Positions 63,284 through 64,000 of a stretch of DNA of 64,000 bases are shown piece after piece (position 1 is the stretch's first letter; every line of letters starts with the position of its first letter). The stretch is from Pseudomonadota bacterium (lineage in GTDB: Bacteria > Pseudomonadota > Alphaproteobacteria > Rhizobiales > Xanthobacteraceae): contig JAFEFL010000032.1 of NCBI GenBank assembly GCA_018240595.1, positions 25,283-89,282 on the forward strand. Reading direction: 5' to 3'. Below the pieces are notes generated by a model that saw only the letters and a program-made list of their open reading frames with translations, did not search any database and had not been told where the DNA came from. The position numbers and the translations under genes were made by a program.

Positions 63284-64000
63284 TTAGGCACGCGCCGCGC
63301 CGTTGTCGAATAGGCACAGGTTTGACACTGCTTTGTTATCCCTCCCCCGCAGGGGAGGGTGGCGCCGCGCGATAGCGCGGCGATGGCCGGGGCTTTGTGC
63401 TGCGCATCGCCACTTGCCTCCGCTCGTCCCCGCGCAAACGAGGACCCAGACTGAGCAGCACACTCCGACGGAAACGACTGGACCCCCGCCTGCGCGGGGG
63501 TGAGCGGAGTTTGTGCCACAGACATGCGTCATCGCCCGTATTTTTTGATCGGCCCCGGGCAGGCCGTATTCCCAATTCGCATTCCCGTCTTCGCCCCGAT
63601 AACGAGGGCGCGCGGAACGCCGGGGTCCGTACGACCCCGCAGGTCTGTGCACGGGTGTTGCAACAAGAAGTGCACAGGGTATCCGCGGAGTGCCGGTGTC
63701 CCCGGCGTCCCGCGCGCAGTGTTTATAGGTTTGCTCCGCTCGGCCCCCGGTGGACTGACCTTGCTATCCACCGCTGCGGGGCTTGTCGGCTGTCCGGGGA
63801 GGTTGCTTCGGCACGGCGCGCCGTCTTTCGGATCGGCGCGCCTGGCTCTGCCCCTTGCCCATAGGCCTTATGCCCCAGTGACGCGCGGTAGGCGCGCCGG
63901 GACCGAGCGGCTTGGACCGCCGGGAGGGGAAATTCGCGCCGCATCTCCGACGCCCCGCCCCCGGCCACCGCTCCCCGCCCCGCATCTGAAGATGCTGCAC
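63284..64000. other. 717-bp region without a credible gene
   Basis: All open frames here are short, arginine/proline-rich and overlapping on both strands, with no recognisable domain. The left part carries GC-rich palindromes. The right part (about 63600-63720) includes the inverted pair ACGCCGGGG/CCCCGGCGT flanking a GTGCAC pair. I see no RNA gene. Confidence 0.55.
63340..63505. repeat. GC-rich palindromic repeats of the same class as 50289-50460
   Basis: Modules: CCCTCCCCCGCAGGGGAGGG, GCCGCGCGATAGCGCGGC, and CCCCCGCCTGCGCGGGGG preceded by GACTGGA, which also precedes the hairpin module at 50289-50460. Confidence 0.6.

Overview
The window is GC-rich and densely coded. It looks like chromosomal DNA of a Hyphomicrobiales (Rhizobiales) alphaproteobacterium, probably in the Bradyrhizobium/Rhodopseudomonas/Xanthobacteraceae neighbourhood. 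Reasons: serine-cycle genes, an RpoH-type sigma factor, Omp25-like barrels, DUF6476 and DUF6455 proteins, FixK-like boxes, Irr-like (ICE) boxes at bacterioferritin genes, and short GC-rich palindromic repeats between genes. The species cannot be fixed from sequence reading alone.

Region 1 (1-10.5 kb) is a C1/C2 assimilation block. One minus-strand run encodes glyA, sga, a ketopantoate-reductase-like protein, hprA, mtkA, mtkB and the first codons of ppc: most of the serine cycle. Divergent from glyA is an IclR regulator, followed by folD (tetrahydrofolate C1 interconversion) and an oxalate/formate-antiporter-family transporter. A near-perfect IclR-type operator and a second, identical 18-bp motif occur both between glyA and iclR and upstream of the transporter. 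The block therefore looks like one regulon for oxalate, formate or glyoxylate carbon.

Region 2 (10.5-34.1 kb) is a catabolic island. It holds a MarR regulator; a two-gene indolepyruvate-ferredoxin-oxidoreductase-like enzyme; a minus-strand operon with a Rieske oxygenase (large and small subunits, PDR-type reductase), a thiolase-fold protein without the thiolase cysteine, a DUF35-SDR fusion, an isatin-hydrolase/kynurenine-formamidase-type cyclase and an SDR; a racemase-like protein; two acyl-CoA ligases; a Liv-type ABC importer with a fused permease-ATPase; a true thiolase; a 3-hydroxyacyl-CoA dehydrogenase; and an opine-dehydrogenase-like protein. Four copies of a palindrome ATTTTA-N4-TAAAAT sit at the promoters of these units. 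My best hypothesis is degradation of the plant hormone indole-3-acetate: dioxygenation to dioxindole-acetate, CoA activation, retro-aldol cleavage to isatin plus acetyl-CoA, hydrolysis to isatinate, and oxidative decarboxylation to anthraniloyl-CoA. The families are seen in the sequence; the substrate is inference.

Region 3 (34.3-64 kb) is mostly housekeeping: tRNA-Glu, a pseudouridine synthase, rpoH with a sigma32-like promoter far upstream, a lysine-rich small protein, a PadR regulator with two perfect operators, a metallo-beta-lactamase-fold hydrolase, purA, phaC, a DUF4139 protein, serA-serC, three outer-membrane barrels, a LysR/dienelactone-hydrolase/Bug-protein group, bfr-bfd, glmM, an FMN alpha-hydroxyacid dehydrogenase, a hotdog thioesterase and a luciferase-like monooxygenase. 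The last 0.7 kb has no credible gene and carries GC-rich repeats. No CRISPR array, rRNA, transposase or integrase was seen.
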